Assembly (NCBI GenBank): GCA_964503775.1
Contig: CAZDBS010000014.1
Span: 1 to 18,145, forward strand
Reading direction: 5' to 3'
Length of the DNA stretch: 18,145 nucleotides
Source: CAZDBS01 sp964503775
GTDB lineage: Bacteria > Patescibacteriota > Saccharimonadia > Saccharimonadales > CAZDBS01
In this document: positions 7,401 to 15,424 of the stretch, in pieces
Layout of the letters: the number at the start of each line of letters is the position of its first letter
Numbering within the stretch: position 1 is the first letter of the stretch
The notes under the pieces: generated by a model
Told to the model about the DNA's origin: nothing
Database searches by the model: none
What the model saw: the letters and a program-made list of their open reading frames with translations, nothing else
Position numbers and translations under genes: made by a program

Positions 7401-7611
7401 TCCTCTGGAAACTGTAAGAAGTAGGGTAACTAATCGTCGAAGTATCTACCGTGGTTGCAGCAAGCGCCCTATCTATATGGCTGTTGGAGGCTACTACAAC
7501 CACTGCTATTACGGTAACGACCAGAATAGTCAGTATACCTCGCCAATTCAACGAGTAGTGCTTCTTGGCAAATCGCGATCGTTTGTGTGTATGACTTCTT
7601 GAAAATCTCAT
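4468..7611 (-). CDS. Giant surface protein: propeller-like, LamG, split DUF2341, Fn3-like
   Basis: A 1047-residue exported protein. A basic start and hydrophobic helix (about 24-42) end in RALA|ATT, a possible signal peptidase site. Residues about 52-430 are repetitive beta strands resembling BNR/sialidase-type propeller blades. Residues 454-480 (IYMYYGNGG...VW) are the tail half of a DUF2341 domain, joined to a LamG/concanavalin-like domain at about 480-700. The head half of DUF2341 follows at about 711-794 (YRKQIVF to WVKAPQID). Fn3-like sequence lies on both sides of this block (about 430-452 and 795-895). A second, uninterrupted Fn3-like domain covers about 905-1025, and the end is TIQGGTTIQGGTTVGN. 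It begins 5 nt after the stop of the fibre gene with no clear Shine-Dalgarno, so reinitiation is likely. Probable role is adhesion or glycan binding (inference). The N-terminal third is more AT-rich than the rest. Confidence 0.85.
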   Translation of the reverse strand: MRFSRSHTHKRSRFAKKHYSLNWRGILTILVVTVIAVVVVASNSHIDRALAATTVDTSTISYPTSYSFQRKTFFDTVNGVYWAFYYNGTAIEYSYATNYASSWTSAGTYSVATNDFSLWFANVSGTPKVYMAVNSSTNLVVDVGTLSSTSISWAGGQTVVSPTHGAFSIARSSGGYIWVTYIGTFDSIEAIRSTNTDNITTWNSTESILGGGTNKYNYGIVPLATTNYMYAVYGNCAVGTTQVFGQLYNGSSWNGSQTSVVSNAVSGGSCPAGNMATDIGSTVSSGSDEVHFLYMDQSSSQTTGEIKYKRYSSSSWGSSVTLSDASGSSQYPSLTVDSNTNNLHAFWYKNTGGNAKLVYKSAVSPYASGDWGSQTDLDTTSPNIAYVTSSFYAGYILPVLLTSGSGSPYSVVFNSVLLNKYPKQAVAYSPINNALPSSTTPTLQFKAIDDADNIYMYYGNGGASDAQTPSSVWNSSYVSVHHLKESGNGTSNEFIDSASGANHGQGGAGSSSATPTQSTSGAIGNAQSFDGSADFIRRATYSTALGSTLTICAWVKPTTTSGEHRIVTLNRNPSNFENQFVFQDVDGKIRFWDYAGGFGFNDITGVSNTTLSTSAWNHVCFVKNSTAGTYYYNGSADGTKTAALNATYGTNDFIIGKDYRDDNKWYPGLIDEVRVSNTNLSAAWLGTEYKTQANTLNIVASEEPVSGSSWNYRKQIVFNHSALSENLSNFPVMVKLTSANFDFSKAQSSGQDIRFYDSDGVTALPYEIEKWDYSGQEAIIWVKAPQIDQGTNADYLRYKVYVYSTSANNGTDCTGSSVETATQTAGFQTGFSGQDAQSNTAYVTGTMASYTTQTTLTRGSSYCWQIQANDPGGANSYGPKSLPATFTVNSASGAPTLTNPVASETGVSTLPLFRFYATDTDSDYLKYWIDVCSTSNCSSIVRSICQTNSGTGSPGTCSSPSQTGWLSQSQQTSTAYSSSQEAIHQYQTTALSASTQYWWRAYAIDPGGANTWSSASSIGTFTTSAANPTQHTIQGGTTIQGGTTVGN
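4487..4518 (-). repeat. 18-bp tandem repeat coding TIQGGT
   Basis: CCGCCCTGGATGGT occurs at 4487-4500 and again at 4505-4518 (period 18 bp) in the last codons of the 1047-residue gene. Read on the minus strand, it gives two copies of TIQGGT just before the C-terminus. Confidence 0.8.
5230..6263 (-). repeat. Permuted DUF2341-LamG block bounded by an identical 8-mer
   Basis: On the coding strand ATGCCGAC occurs at 6263-6256 and at 5237-5230, exactly 1026 bp (342 codons) apart and in the same frame. Between them lie the DUF2341 tail, LamG, and the DUF2341 head, in that order. Outside them lie the two halves of one Fn3-like domain. The edges read DADN|IYMYYGN (residues 450-459) and TNAD|YLRYKVY (residues 791-801). 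Confidence 0.6.
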
Positions 7612-7616
7612 GGTGG

Positions 7617-10600
7617 TTATTGCATAATCAGATAACTAAATGAGTACTGTGTCTCGGCAGTTGACGCTTCAGATGTGATGATACTAAAACCATCCTGAGT
7701 TGCATTATAGTATGTGCGCAGCTTAGCTCCATATATGTTCCTGGGAGAGATAATAACGACCGGTTCTTTCTCGTATTTCTTGGCGAAAGTGACTTCTATG
7801 AGTTCGCCTTCCTGACAGGCACCTGCTGTTGTCGTGACAGTAACAGTGCCGGCTATGTCGTTGCCTGTTAGAGTAACGTCGGGTGTAGCTGTGTCTGGGT
7901 CAGTAGAACAAAGCGCGGCCTCTTTTGGTACGGCCTTGGTCTCCCCTTCTTTGTTGCCGGTGATGATATGACCGGCAAGTGTTATATCGGATATAAATGT
8001 AGATGTGCCTTTGACGATAAGTGATTGCAGCTCCGTACTGCCACGAACGGCGAGAGTTTCGATAGTAGCGTTACCAGCGACAACTACATCTTGCAGGGTT
8101 GTATGGCCGGTTATGGTCAAGCTGGACAGACTGAGTGTGTCGGCTACTCGCAAAGCAGTGATAGCGTTTTTCTCGATAGCTTCCAGTCTTTGTTCTAGAA
8201 CATCAAGCTGACTTGTGATCTGATTCGTGCTAAAACCGAACATACCGTCGCCGTTCGATGAACCTTCGATATTGAGCGTTTGCAGTCCAAGCGCTGAAGC
8301 ATTCGCTAACCCCAAGTCGGCTGTGCTACTGGGATCGGCAGTCGGTATTGAAACTGAGGTAGATTGGATAGCTTGCGAAGCTTGCAAGCCCGGGTCGGCC
8401 CAGCCCCACCTAACATACATGCTAACTTTACCGACATTTACAGAACCGTAATTGGCTAGAGCATTACCGACTATAAAACCCGGTGACTTTGCTTTGACGA
8501 GTACGCCAGGCGTAGAGGAAAGGGCCAGTCCGTCACCAGCTCTGATCGGGTCTACTCCCCCATTGGTAGAAACGAGGACTGGCACGCGTCCAGTGAGAGC
8601 GATAGGCACCCAGCGCGCTCCAGACGCTGGCGGATCTTTGGCTGACAATCGGAATCCCGGGTTCTCAGACACAACACCCAAGACGACGTCACCCAGCCGG
8701 GCACGTTTTATGTGTTCCGGATGAGAGGGGTCTACACTAACCGGTTCACCTGCGATCAATGATTCATCAAACGTGGGGTAATCTTCTGCATAGTCAAAAG
8801 CACCGGAACTGAGGGAGATCGAATTGGAGAATCTGAAAACACCGTACTGACCGTTGTTGTCAACGGCTTGGGTACTACCAACAAAACTCAAAGCGCCATA
8901 ATAATTGGACCCGGAGTCGAACTTGAGTGAGTATGAATTCTGCTCTGTCTTGGTCCATGAGTACATCGATCCGACGTTTGATTCATCAGTTCCGACATAC
9001 AGGGTGCCATTGAATACCTGTAGTGAAGATATGTTATTAACGCCAGTCTGGGCCCCATAAGTTCCCCTGGTGGTGTTGATTAACGTCCAACTACCTTTGG
9101 TACCGTCGTACTCATACAGAGCGGCAGTACCATCTGCGCCGGTTGTGCTGCCGGCGTAGAGTCTCCCATTATAGGTACGCAGCACATATGACTCTATGGT
9201 ATTAGCTGAATCGCCTGAGACCATTTCACCGTCGCCTAGGCTTACCATGTTGAAGTTGGTATTCGTGGTGTTTGTAGATGTTGGTGTTAGTAACCATCTA
9301 TATACAGCGCCAGCATTTGCTTTATTTGTTGCAATGTAGAGCATGCCATTGTAGATGGTCATTGAGGTGATGTCGATGTTGGAAGCGATCGCACCGAATG
9401 TTCCAGCAGTAGTGTTGAGACGGGTTAGGGTCGTACCGATACCTTCATGATAGCCGACACGGGCTGTAGTGCTGCCGGTGATCGCTCCCACGAACAACCG
9501 GGCTCCATAGACAACCAGTAGCGCTCCGTCTACATCTGTAGCATCAGTCGATATAAACTCACCATCAGGCGTGTTGATCTGGACAAAAGTCGTTCCTCCA
9601 TCGTATCGTCCCAATTCCCAAGCGTTTGTTTCTTGAGTAGAAATTATCAGGTTGCCATTCCATACCGCCATATCCGATATGCCATCAACCGCAGTCTGAC
9701 TCATGCCGAAGCTCCCCCTAGTAGCGTTGACTAGGGTAAATGAATCTGCGGTCGTGTCTGCGGTTGTACTGGCGTACAGCCCACCAGTATTTGCCGTACT
9801 TTGGCTGCCTATGTACAAAGCACCATTGAATACCGTTAGGACAAAACTATCAATGTTCGCAGTGTCGCCCGTTACGGCCTTGCCCGCACTGTTGGTAACA
9901 AGTGTCCATGTTGTACCTCCGTCGTATCGATATACGCCAGCAGCGTCAGTCTCTCTCGTCGATATAAACAACTTGCCTTTAAATACCACAGAAGAAACCG
10001 CCGCGTCTCTGCTGGTCTCAGATCCAAAAGTACCAGCCGCAGAGTTGAGCAGACAGCTACAGCCGGAAGCAAAGTTGTGTGCCGTTGCGTCTGCTTGGGC
10101 GCCAATGAGGATAGCTCCACCGACCTCAAGCTTATCTCGGGGTGAAGCTGTGCCGATGCCGATCCTGCCGTTTGTGGAATCGGCTGTCAAGAACGCTGTT
10201 CCGCCCGATTGTTGAATCTCGAAGCTGCTTGCTGAGTCGGTACCTGGTTTAACAATTACTTTGCTGGCTCCGCCAGCTTGAATGGTCACGTTGCCAGAGC
10301 TTGTTGACCATGTTGATGCCGCGTTGCCGGTAAGCGTGAGGGCTGTAGACGCGCCCGAACTGACGGTTACAGCACCAGCACCGGTGTAGCTCTGACCTGC
10401 AGCTATAGTTACTGTACCGGCAGTACTGACTTTGAACTTATCATTGGAACCACCGCCCAATTGTGCAAGAATCAAATTCCCTGTTGCTGAGCTATTGTTT
10501 TGGTTGATGTATAGAAGGTTCGGGGTGCTAGATCCGCTCGTACCGCTCAAGTCTTCGATTTTGAGAACTGATCCCTGAAGGTTATTCGATCCACCAGTGA

Positions 10601-13385
10601 TATTGCGGGTGAAGAGGAAGTCTACATCAGTTACGGTACCGGCCGCTGTGCCAGTGTGAGTTGCTGCTAAAGTATCGCCGATAGCCGAGGTGTTTAGGTT
10701 GATATCCCCCGAGCCGCTTCCGATCTTAGTCGTACCGCTTGAAGCGGTAAATATCGCACTGGTGGTCGAAGTATCATAGTAGATATCGGCGTAATTCGTA
10801 CTACCGCCACTCTCATAAACTTTCAAATGTTTGCCTGATGATGTATCAAACGAGAACGCACTCGCTCCTGATGAATTCTGTATGTAAACCAGGGATGAGG
10901 CTACTCCTAAGTATGTGGCTGTTCTCGTACCATTCTGTACCTCTAAAAGGTTTCCCGAGACGGGGCTGCCAGAGTCATCAGTGATACTAACACCTCCTGT
11001 AACCCCGGCCAGTACAATCTCTGGGTCAGTAGAGTTATCGTAGCCATCTTGGAGTGAGCCAGCCCCACCGGTGCCACAGGATCCAAATGTCAACGGGCCA
11101 ACTGTACCAGCTACAGTGCCAAGTTTCAGACAGTTGCCACTGACTCCGATGGCAGTCGGCATGTTCAATGTATAGCTAGTAGTGATATCTAGTGTGTTGA
11201 TGGTCACATTCTCTGACCCCGTGCCGTTGTCGTAGAGCACTACAGTACCACCCTGTGAGCTAGTACCTAGCGTAGCAGTTCCGCCTTGAATGGTTATGTT
11301 GTTGGCTGCCGTCACCGCCCCGCCATCGGCGATAGACAAGACTGCCGAGCCAGCGTCCTTGGCCTCGAAAATCGTATCAGTCGTGCTTTGGTTATCGACG
11401 ACGAAACGTGTTGATCCGGGTGAGGTAGTGCCTACTCCAACATTGCCCGTCGAAGCGACCTGTAGGCCGGGGTACTGGATGGTATAAGCTGTGCCGTTTG
11501 TGACGGTCACCGAACTATCAACAGTGAGGGTTGTTGCACCACCCACAGCGGTGATGACCCGCGAGGTCGTACCGCCGAAGACAATCTGTGATCCTATCAT
11601 TGCAGTTGTCCAAGTAGTACCTGAACCGGTGATCGTTGTGCTCGGTGCTCCACCCGTTCCAGCGGTACCCGTGTTGTATTGGAGTGGCGATACCCCAAAG
11701 TTGTTAATGGGTACTGCGGTATTAACGCCGACTCTGTTGTTGGCGGCATCGACTATAGCGACGTTATCGGTTGGGTCGAACAGGACGTTACCGGCCTCTG
11801 TAATTTGTAACCTTACATTAGTACTATTGGCGCCGGTGTAGAAATTCATGTACCCACCGTCTGCATAAAGAATCCTACCCTGAAAATCACTACCCAGGTT
11901 AGCGGAGCCTTTGAAGTCGATGTAGCTCAAGGCATCGTTACCGCTACCTATTTCTATCGAACCGTCAGCACCTAGAAACTGGATATTGCCAGCGTTGGAG
12001 GTAGAGTTGATAGCCAGAGTACCGGCAGACTGCCAATCACCTACAAGTGCACCACCCAGGGCAATGCCGAGATTATTGGTGCCGACTCTGTAGATGCCAG
12101 TATCGGGGTCGTTGATGAATCCCAATACAGGAGTGCCGTTTGAACCATCGATTAATTGGAAAGCTCCAGTTTCGTCGATGCTGAGGAGAGCAGCTGCGGC
12201 TGATGTTTCGGCATATAGCAGTTTGCCAGTATTATTCGCTTGGTTGACTACCAGATGAACACCATGGCCAGAGTTGGCATTAGCATCTACACCGCCCAGG
12301 GTGATCTGGAGTGCATCGCCTGACGTTGTACCACCAGTGGCTGCATTCTGAGTAAGTTGCAACAAATCACCCGTGTTACTGGTAGCTGTTGTCTCCGTAA
12401 TCAAAACCGCAGTATTGGAGGCTGTCTCGATGTTCGTGCCGCCGTTGTAAGCTGCCTGTAACGAACTAGCACCGCCACACGCCCCAAATGTTAGTGGGCC
12501 GACGGTACCAGCAACCGTTCCGAGCTTGAGGCAGTCACTCGAGCTTCCGATGGCTGTCGGGAGATTCAAAGTGTAGCTAGTAGTGACATCTAAGGTATTG
12601 AGCGTAACATTTTCCGAACCAGTGCCATTGTCGTAGAGCACTAGTATTCCTCCCTGTGAGCTCGTTCCTAGTGTTGCCGTTCCACCCTGGATAGTTATGG
12701 TACTGGCGGCGGTGACGACGCCAGTGTTGTCTATGACAAAAACGTCTGAGCTGGATTTCTGCAATTGCAGAATGTTTGGAGAACCGCTGACGTTGGTTTT
12801 GTTGATGTAGATGCTCGGATTTGTGGTCGAACTGTCAGTCTGAACACCCTGAGCTAGCTTCACGAAACTAGTCGAATCGAGTCCGTCTAGAGTATCACTA
12901 TTCATAGCATAGGGCGCGGCGGTGAAGCGTACCATCGGCGACATCTCACCATCGGGTGTACAGTTGCTGTACGGTGTGCAAGTAGGATTGGTGCTACCGA
13001 CGTTGATAGACAGCCAAAGAGTATCGTTGTTGAAATCCACGCTGCCCGGCAGAGTAGTGACTGATCCGAGATTGACCTGGAATATACCGTCGGTTATAGA
13101 AACTCCTTGGGAATTGTTGCGTAATCGCTCCTCTGTCCACTGGAGTGTCTCATCGCCACCACCAACTACACCGTCTCCACCGGTATATATTTTGAACTGC
13201 ATGTTGTAGGTACCATCGGCGATGTTGGTACCGTTGGAGTTGACGACTTTACCCTGGAAATTGATCTGACGATTCACTGTAGCTGAAGTACGAAGTGATG
13301 GCGTGATGAGTGAGCCGATAACGCCAAAAACCATAACCAAAAGTATGGCTAGTGTCCAGTGAAGGCGTGAATGTGAACTTCGCAC
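7617..13385 (-). CDS. Giant phage-tail-fibre-like surface protein
   Basis: A 1922-residue fibre protein with a GTG start and an N-terminal membrane/signal segment at about 10-29. Residues 39-175 form an N-terminal domain ending in TAAPYAMNSDTLDGLDS, common in CPR fibre proteins. A long Gly/Thr/Ser-rich shaft follows with tail-fibre hallmarks: DPDTGIYRVG, RVGVNTAVP (about 550), VGVGTTSP (about 648), IGIGTASP (about 1072), and two near-identical 75-residue units. Seven propeller repeats occupy about 1115-1478. After the YAEDYPTFDESL...GVVSENPG...ALTGRVPV...IVGNAL domain (about 1525-1665) come a short coiled coil (about 1720-1742), a beta ladder, and a C-terminal sandwich (about 1830-1922). Trimeric fibre assembly is likely (inference). 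Family recognition is from memory; such proteins are usually annotated as tail-fibre or beta-strand-repeat proteins. It heads a two-gene unit with the 1047-residue gene. Confidence 0.87.
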   Translation of the reverse strand: MRSSHSRLHWTLAILLVMVFGVIGSLITPSLRTSATVNRQINFQGKVVNSNGTNIADGTYNMQFKIYTGGDGVVGGGDETLQWTEERLRNNSQGVSITDGIFQVNLGSVTTLPGSVDFNNDTLWLSINVGSTNPTCTPYSNCTPDGEMSPMVRFTAAPYAMNSDTLDGLDSTSFVKLAQGVQTDSSTTNPSIYINKTNVSGSPNILQLQKSSSDVFVIDNTGVVTAASTITIQGGTATLGTSSQGGILVLYDNGTGSENVTLNTLDVTTSYTLNLPTAIGSSSDCLKLGTVAGTVGPLTFGACGGASSLQAAYNGGTNIETASNTAVLITETTATSNTGDLLQLTQNAATGGTTSGDALQITLGGVDANANSGHGVHLVVNQANNTGKLLYAETSAAAALLSIDETGAFQLIDGSNGTPVLGFINDPDTGIYRVGTNNLGIALGGALVGDWQSAGTLAINSTSNAGNIQFLGADGSIEIGSGNDALSYIDFKGSANLGSDFQGRILYADGGYMNFYTGANSTNVRLQITEAGNVLFDPTDNVAIVDAANNRVGVNTAVPINNFGVSPLQYNTGTAGTGGAPSTTITGSGTTWTTAMIGSQIVFGGTTSRVITAVGGATTLTVDSSVTVTNGTAYTIQYPGLQVASTGNVGVGTTSPGSTRFVVDNQSTTDTIFEAKDAGSAVLSIADGGAVTAANNITIQGGTATLGTSSQGGTVVLYDNGTGSENVTINTLDITTSYTLNMPTAIGVSGNCLKLGTVAGTVGPLTFGSCGTGGAGSLQDGYDNSTDPEIVLAGVTGGVSITDDSGSPVSGNLLEVQNGTRTATYLGVASSLVYIQNSSGASAFSFDTSSGKHLKVYESGGSTNYADIYYDTSTTSAIFTASSGTTKIGSGSGDINLNTSAIGDTLAATHTGTAAGTVTDVDFLFTRNITGGSNNLQGSVLKIEDLSGTSGSSTPNLLYINQNNSSATGNLILAQLGGGSNDKFKVSTAGTVTIAAGQSYTGAGAVTVSSGASTALTLTGNAASTWSTSSGNVTIQAGGASKVIVKPGTDSASSFEIQQSGGTAFLTADSTNGRIGIGTASPRDKLEVGGAILIGAQADATAHNFASGCSCLLNSAAGTFGSETSRDAAVSSVVFKGKLFISTRETDAAGVYRYDGGTTWTLVTNSAGKAVTGDTANIDSFVLTVFNGALYIGSQSTANTGGLYASTTADTTADSFTLVNATRGSFGMSQTAVDGISDMAVWNGNLIISTQETNAWELGRYDGGTTFVQINTPDGEFISTDATDVDGALLVVYGARLFVGAITGSTTARVGYHEGIGTTLTRLNTTAGTFGAIASNIDITSMTIYNGMLYIATNKANAGAVYRWLLTPTSTNTTNTNFNMVSLGDGEMVSGDSANTIESYVLRTYNGRLYAGSTTGADGTAALYEYDGTKGSWTLINTTRGTYGAQTGVNNISSLQVFNGTLYVGTDESNVGSMYSWTKTEQNSYSLKFDSGSNYYGALSFVGSTQAVDNNGQYGVFRFSNSISLSSGAFDYAEDYPTFDESLIAGEPVSVDPSHPEHIKRARLGDVVLGVVSENPGFRLSAKDPPASGARWVPIALTGRVPVLVSTNGGVDPIRAGDGLALSSTPGVLVKAKSPGFIVGNALANYGSVNVGKVSMYVRWGWADPGLQASQAIQSTSVSIPTADPSSTADLGLANASALGLQTLNIEGSSNGDGMFGFSTNQITSQLDVLEQRLEAIEKNAITALRVADTLSLSSLTITGHTTLQDVVVAGNATIETLAVRGSTELQSLIVKGTSTFISDITLAGHIITGNKEGETKAVPKEAALCSTDPDTATPDVTLTGNDIAGTVTVTTTAGACQEGELIEVTFAKKYEKEPVVIISPRNIYGAKLRTYYNATQDGFSIITSEASTAETQYSFSYLIMQ
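8949..10042 (-). repeat. Seven propeller blade repeats in the fibre protein
   Basis: Residues about 1115-1478 hold seven repeats of about 52 residues, each with a core like VFNGALYIGSQ or IYNGMLYIATN followed by a short gap and a W/F-T-L-[VI]-N strand. Odd repeats begin G-[TS]-[FY]-G; even repeats begin G-[KE] with a following [TS]-x-D or GD[ST]AN. Seven is a common blade number for closed beta-propellers. Confidence 0.75.
11073..11298 (-). repeat. 75-residue shaft unit, copy B
   Basis: This segment encodes ITIQGGTATLG through LTFGSCG (about residues 696-770). It matches copy A at 66 of 75 residues by hand alignment. At the DNA level the two copies differ at many third codon positions, so this is an older duplication kept similar at the protein level. 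Confidence 0.8.
12475..12699 (-). repeat. 75-residue shaft unit, copy A
   Basis: This segment encodes ITIQGGTATLG through LTFGACG (about residues 229-303), the partner of copy B about 1.4 kb further along the gene. Both units end in a Cys-Gly followed by an SLQ-x-x-Y-[ND] linker. Confidence 0.8.
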
Positions 13386-13429
13386 GTTCCCGTGACCCCC
13401 GTTAGCTCTAATACACCTTGATACCTAAC

Positions 13430-13458
13430 AGTATAGCGGTTGTGCTTGCGTTAAACAA
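13430..13458 (-). promoter_or_regulatory. Possible promoter of the fibre operon
   Basis: In the 79-bp gap before the fibre gene the minus strand has TTGTTT (13458-13453), a 17-bp spacer and TATACT (13435-13430). The predicted leader to GTG 13385 is about 38 nt and contains a G-run at about 13396-13400. The -35 match is weak. Confidence 0.4.
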
Positions 13459-13464
13459 GGAATT

Positions 13465-14451
13465 TTAGTCATTTTTGGGTGGAGATTTCCCCAGTAGAGG
13501 TATCATTTTAACCATCTTTTTGATTTTTCGGCGGTTTCGTACTATAAGAAATATTATTCCAATCGCAAACAATCCCATGGTGAGAGCAAACCAACCGATG
13601 TATCGAAATTGTACTTCGTAAGTCTTACTAGTCGGCATACCATCATATCGAAATGTTAGTTTGGCTTTGTATTTGCCTGGCAGGAAGAATCGGTACGATG
13701 AGCGAAGCGGGACAGAGAGCGTCCTAGTTGTCTCAGGTAGTACGATTCCAGAGTCGATGTTGATGGTTCCCTCTAGCGCTACCCGGTCAAATGGATCCAG
13801 GATGTCGATAGTGCCCCTCGGTACGATATGGACGTTGCCGGAGTTTTTGAAAGTCACCTCCGCTACCCTGGGCATGGCAAATAATCCACCAGAGTATTTG
13901 AGTTCGGTAAACTGCATACGGTATTGTTCACCACCAGTTTTCGTAACGAAAACCAACATAGAGGCAATTTGGGTAATGCCTATTTGACCTGGTTGTCCCT
14001 CGGCTGAAACAGGTCTGAACAATACCGCGCCATAATGTCCACCAGGGGTGAGTGTGTCGTCGTTGAGTATGCGCACCAGGATTTTTTTGGTCTCACCGGA
14101 GTCTACCTCGACGATCTGCTGGTCAAATGATAGCCATTTGGACAAGCCGTATTTGGCCTGTAGTTCGGTGCCGGTACCTTGGAAAAGTACACCTCCACTC
14201 TCGTCGAGTGAACCGAAGTCAACTGCCTGTAGGGCTACGGTGGTCTTCACCTTGTTTCGATTGGTTAGTTGTACGCTGAACGTTCGTTCCGGCTGGTTGG
14301 GTACAACCGTGACCTGCTGCATGGACGGAGTAATCGTCAACCCAGACTTCGGTGGCTCGGTCGTGGCATAGGTCATAGATATCGGTCGTAGACTCCCCAT
14401 CGTTATGAGGACTCCGATCAACAAGTTAATTATGAGGTTACGTTTTACCAC
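13465..14451 (-). CDS. DUF916-like membrane-anchored surface protein (1)
   Basis: A 328-residue protein with a signal peptide (about 1-29), two beta-sandwich domains, and one C-terminal membrane helix (about 287-307) followed by a strongly basic tail, so the body is outside the cell. The first domain begins GLTITPSMQQVTVVPNQ and runs into HYGAVLFRPVS; the second contains NSGNVHIVPRGTIDI. This layout resembles the DUF916 / WxL-interacting proteins of Firmicutes, which bind peptidoglycan and hold WxL proteins on the cell surface. Start is GTG 14451, supported by AAGAGGA at 14464-14458 eight bases upstream. It overlaps the end of the preceding paralogous gene by 14 bp, so both are surely on one mRNA. 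Assignment is by layout and motifs, not by a search. Confidence 0.78.
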   Translation of the reverse strand: MVKRNLIINLLIGVLITMGSLRPISMTYATTEPPKSGLTITPSMQQVTVVPNQPERTFSVQLTNRNKVKTTVALQAVDFGSLDESGGVLFQGTGTELQAKYGLSKWLSFDQQIVEVDSGETKKILVRILNDDTLTPGGHYGAVLFRPVSAEGQPGQIGITQIASMLVFVTKTGGEQYRMQFTELKYSGGLFAMPRVAEVTFKNSGNVHIVPRGTIDILDPFDRVALEGTINIDSGIVLPETTRTLSVPLRSSYRFFLPGKYKAKLTFRYDGMPTSKTYEVQFRYIGWFALTMGLFAIGIIFLIVRNRRKIKKMVKMIPLLGKSPPKND

Positions 14452-15409
14452 GTTTTTTCCTCTTGATATTCCTGGTCATGATGCGGAAAGTGCTAAATAC
14501 ACCGATCAGTATAAACAGACCCATCGCCCCGCGTATCAAAAAGTACTTCCATGGTATCATCCAGAACTCGACGCTAGCTTCAATGGGCACATCTTTGCTG
14601 CCGTCATCATAGGCTAGTACTAAGTTGGCTTTGAATTTACCGAAATAATGTCGATCCACTTTTTTGCCATCGATCTCGGGTGCATCGTTTTCCCACGATA
14701 CTGTAAAAATTCGATTGCTATCAGGCAGGATATTTCCCTTGACGGTGTTTACGTCGATGGTAGCAATGTCTTTATCCCCCTTCATGACAAAAATAGTGCC
14801 GCTGGGGGCAACGTGGACATTGCCCGAGTTATGAAGCTTGATAGTGAAATTGATAGGTGTTGCCTCAAAATATTGCTTTGGCACTGAAAACTGTCGTAAT
14901 TCGACTTTTTTGGTGGCTCCGGGAACTTTGGCCTCAAGCAGTACTAACGTGGCGGTGGCACCTTCGACGGTGGTTTCCTGTTTGTCGGCCTTCACCGGAT
15001 TGGCGCGGGCAAAAGTCACAGCGTAGTAATACCCGAACGCGGCATCTTTGGGCACAGCTATTGTCATCTTGATGGTTTTCCAGACGTTGGGTAGCGCGTC
15101 AAACTCACCCTCAGAAAACTTAACCCAATCGAAATATTCGTCGCCCGGTTCCCTAGACATAAGCCGTGGCTGTCCTTCTTCGCCGTAAGCGTTAAATTTC
15201 AGGAGACTAATTTTAACTCGCTCTTTACTCAGGCCGCCGTTTTTGACGCGTAGCTCAGTAGTAACTGTCGTACCTGGGGTGGCCACCAGACTTATAGGGA
15301 GTGGTGAGGTGGTGAGCTGTAGTCTACCGGTGTCGGTTTGAGCAGTGGAGCGTAAAGAAGATGTCAATACACACATACAGCTCGCTAGAATCAGCAGTAC
15401 CCTCTTCAT
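14438..15409 (-). CDS. DUF916-like membrane-anchored surface protein (2)
   Basis: From the ATG at 15409 this is a 323-residue protein with a signal peptide (MKRVLLILASCMCVL...), two beta-sandwich domains, and a C-terminal membrane helix before RNIKRKKRGKT. It is a diverged paralogue of the next gene: both open with an LxTTSP/LTITPS strand, carry a YxAVxF strand in the first domain, and share NSGNVHVAPSGTI in the second. An upstream in-frame ATG at 15427 would add six residues, but it lies inside a perfect hairpin and upstream of a TATAAT whose expected start site is next to ATG 15409, so I prefer 15409. The protein probably anchors or scaffolds the WxL-like proteins encoded just upstream (inference). 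Confidence 0.78.
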   Translation of the reverse strand: MKRVLLILASCMCVLTSSLRSTAQTDTGRLQLTTSPLPISLVATPGTTVTTELRVKNGGLSKERVKISLLKFNAYGEEGQPRLMSREPGDEYFDWVKFSEGEFDALPNVWKTIKMTIAVPKDAAFGYYYAVTFARANPVKADKQETTVEGATATLVLLEAKVPGATKKVELRQFSVPKQYFEATPINFTIKLHNSGNVHVAPSGTIFVMKGDKDIATIDVNTVKGNILPDSNRIFTVSWENDAPEIDGKKVDRHYFGKFKANLVLAYDDGSKDVPIEASVEFWMIPWKYFLIRGAMGLFILIGVFSTFRIMTRNIKRKKRGKT

Positions 15410-15418
15410 CAAGCACTC

Positions 15419-15424
15419 ATTATA
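15419..15424 (-). promoter_or_regulatory. -10 box of the DUF916-like gene pair
   Basis: The minus strand reads TATAAT from 15424 to 15419, 9 nt before ATG 15409, predicting a leaderless or nearly leaderless mRNA. No good -35 is present; the spacer region is taken up by a perfect palindrome. Confidence 0.5.

Noticed and set aside
9703..10215. 170-codon open frame on the plus strand inside the fibre gene
   Set aside because: It is antisense to the propeller coding region with its clear blade repeats, has no ribosome binding site or recognisable motif, and its composition follows from the Gly/Thr/Ser-rich gene on the other strand.
11491..11841. 116-codon plus-strand open frame antisense to the fibre shaft
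   Set aside because: Same shadow effect; no family features and no plausible promoter.
7617..13385. Prophage tail module
   Set aside because: Despite the tail-fibre-like motifs there are no other phage genes nearby, and the protein has its own N-terminal membrane/signal segment, so a cellular surface fibre is the better reading.
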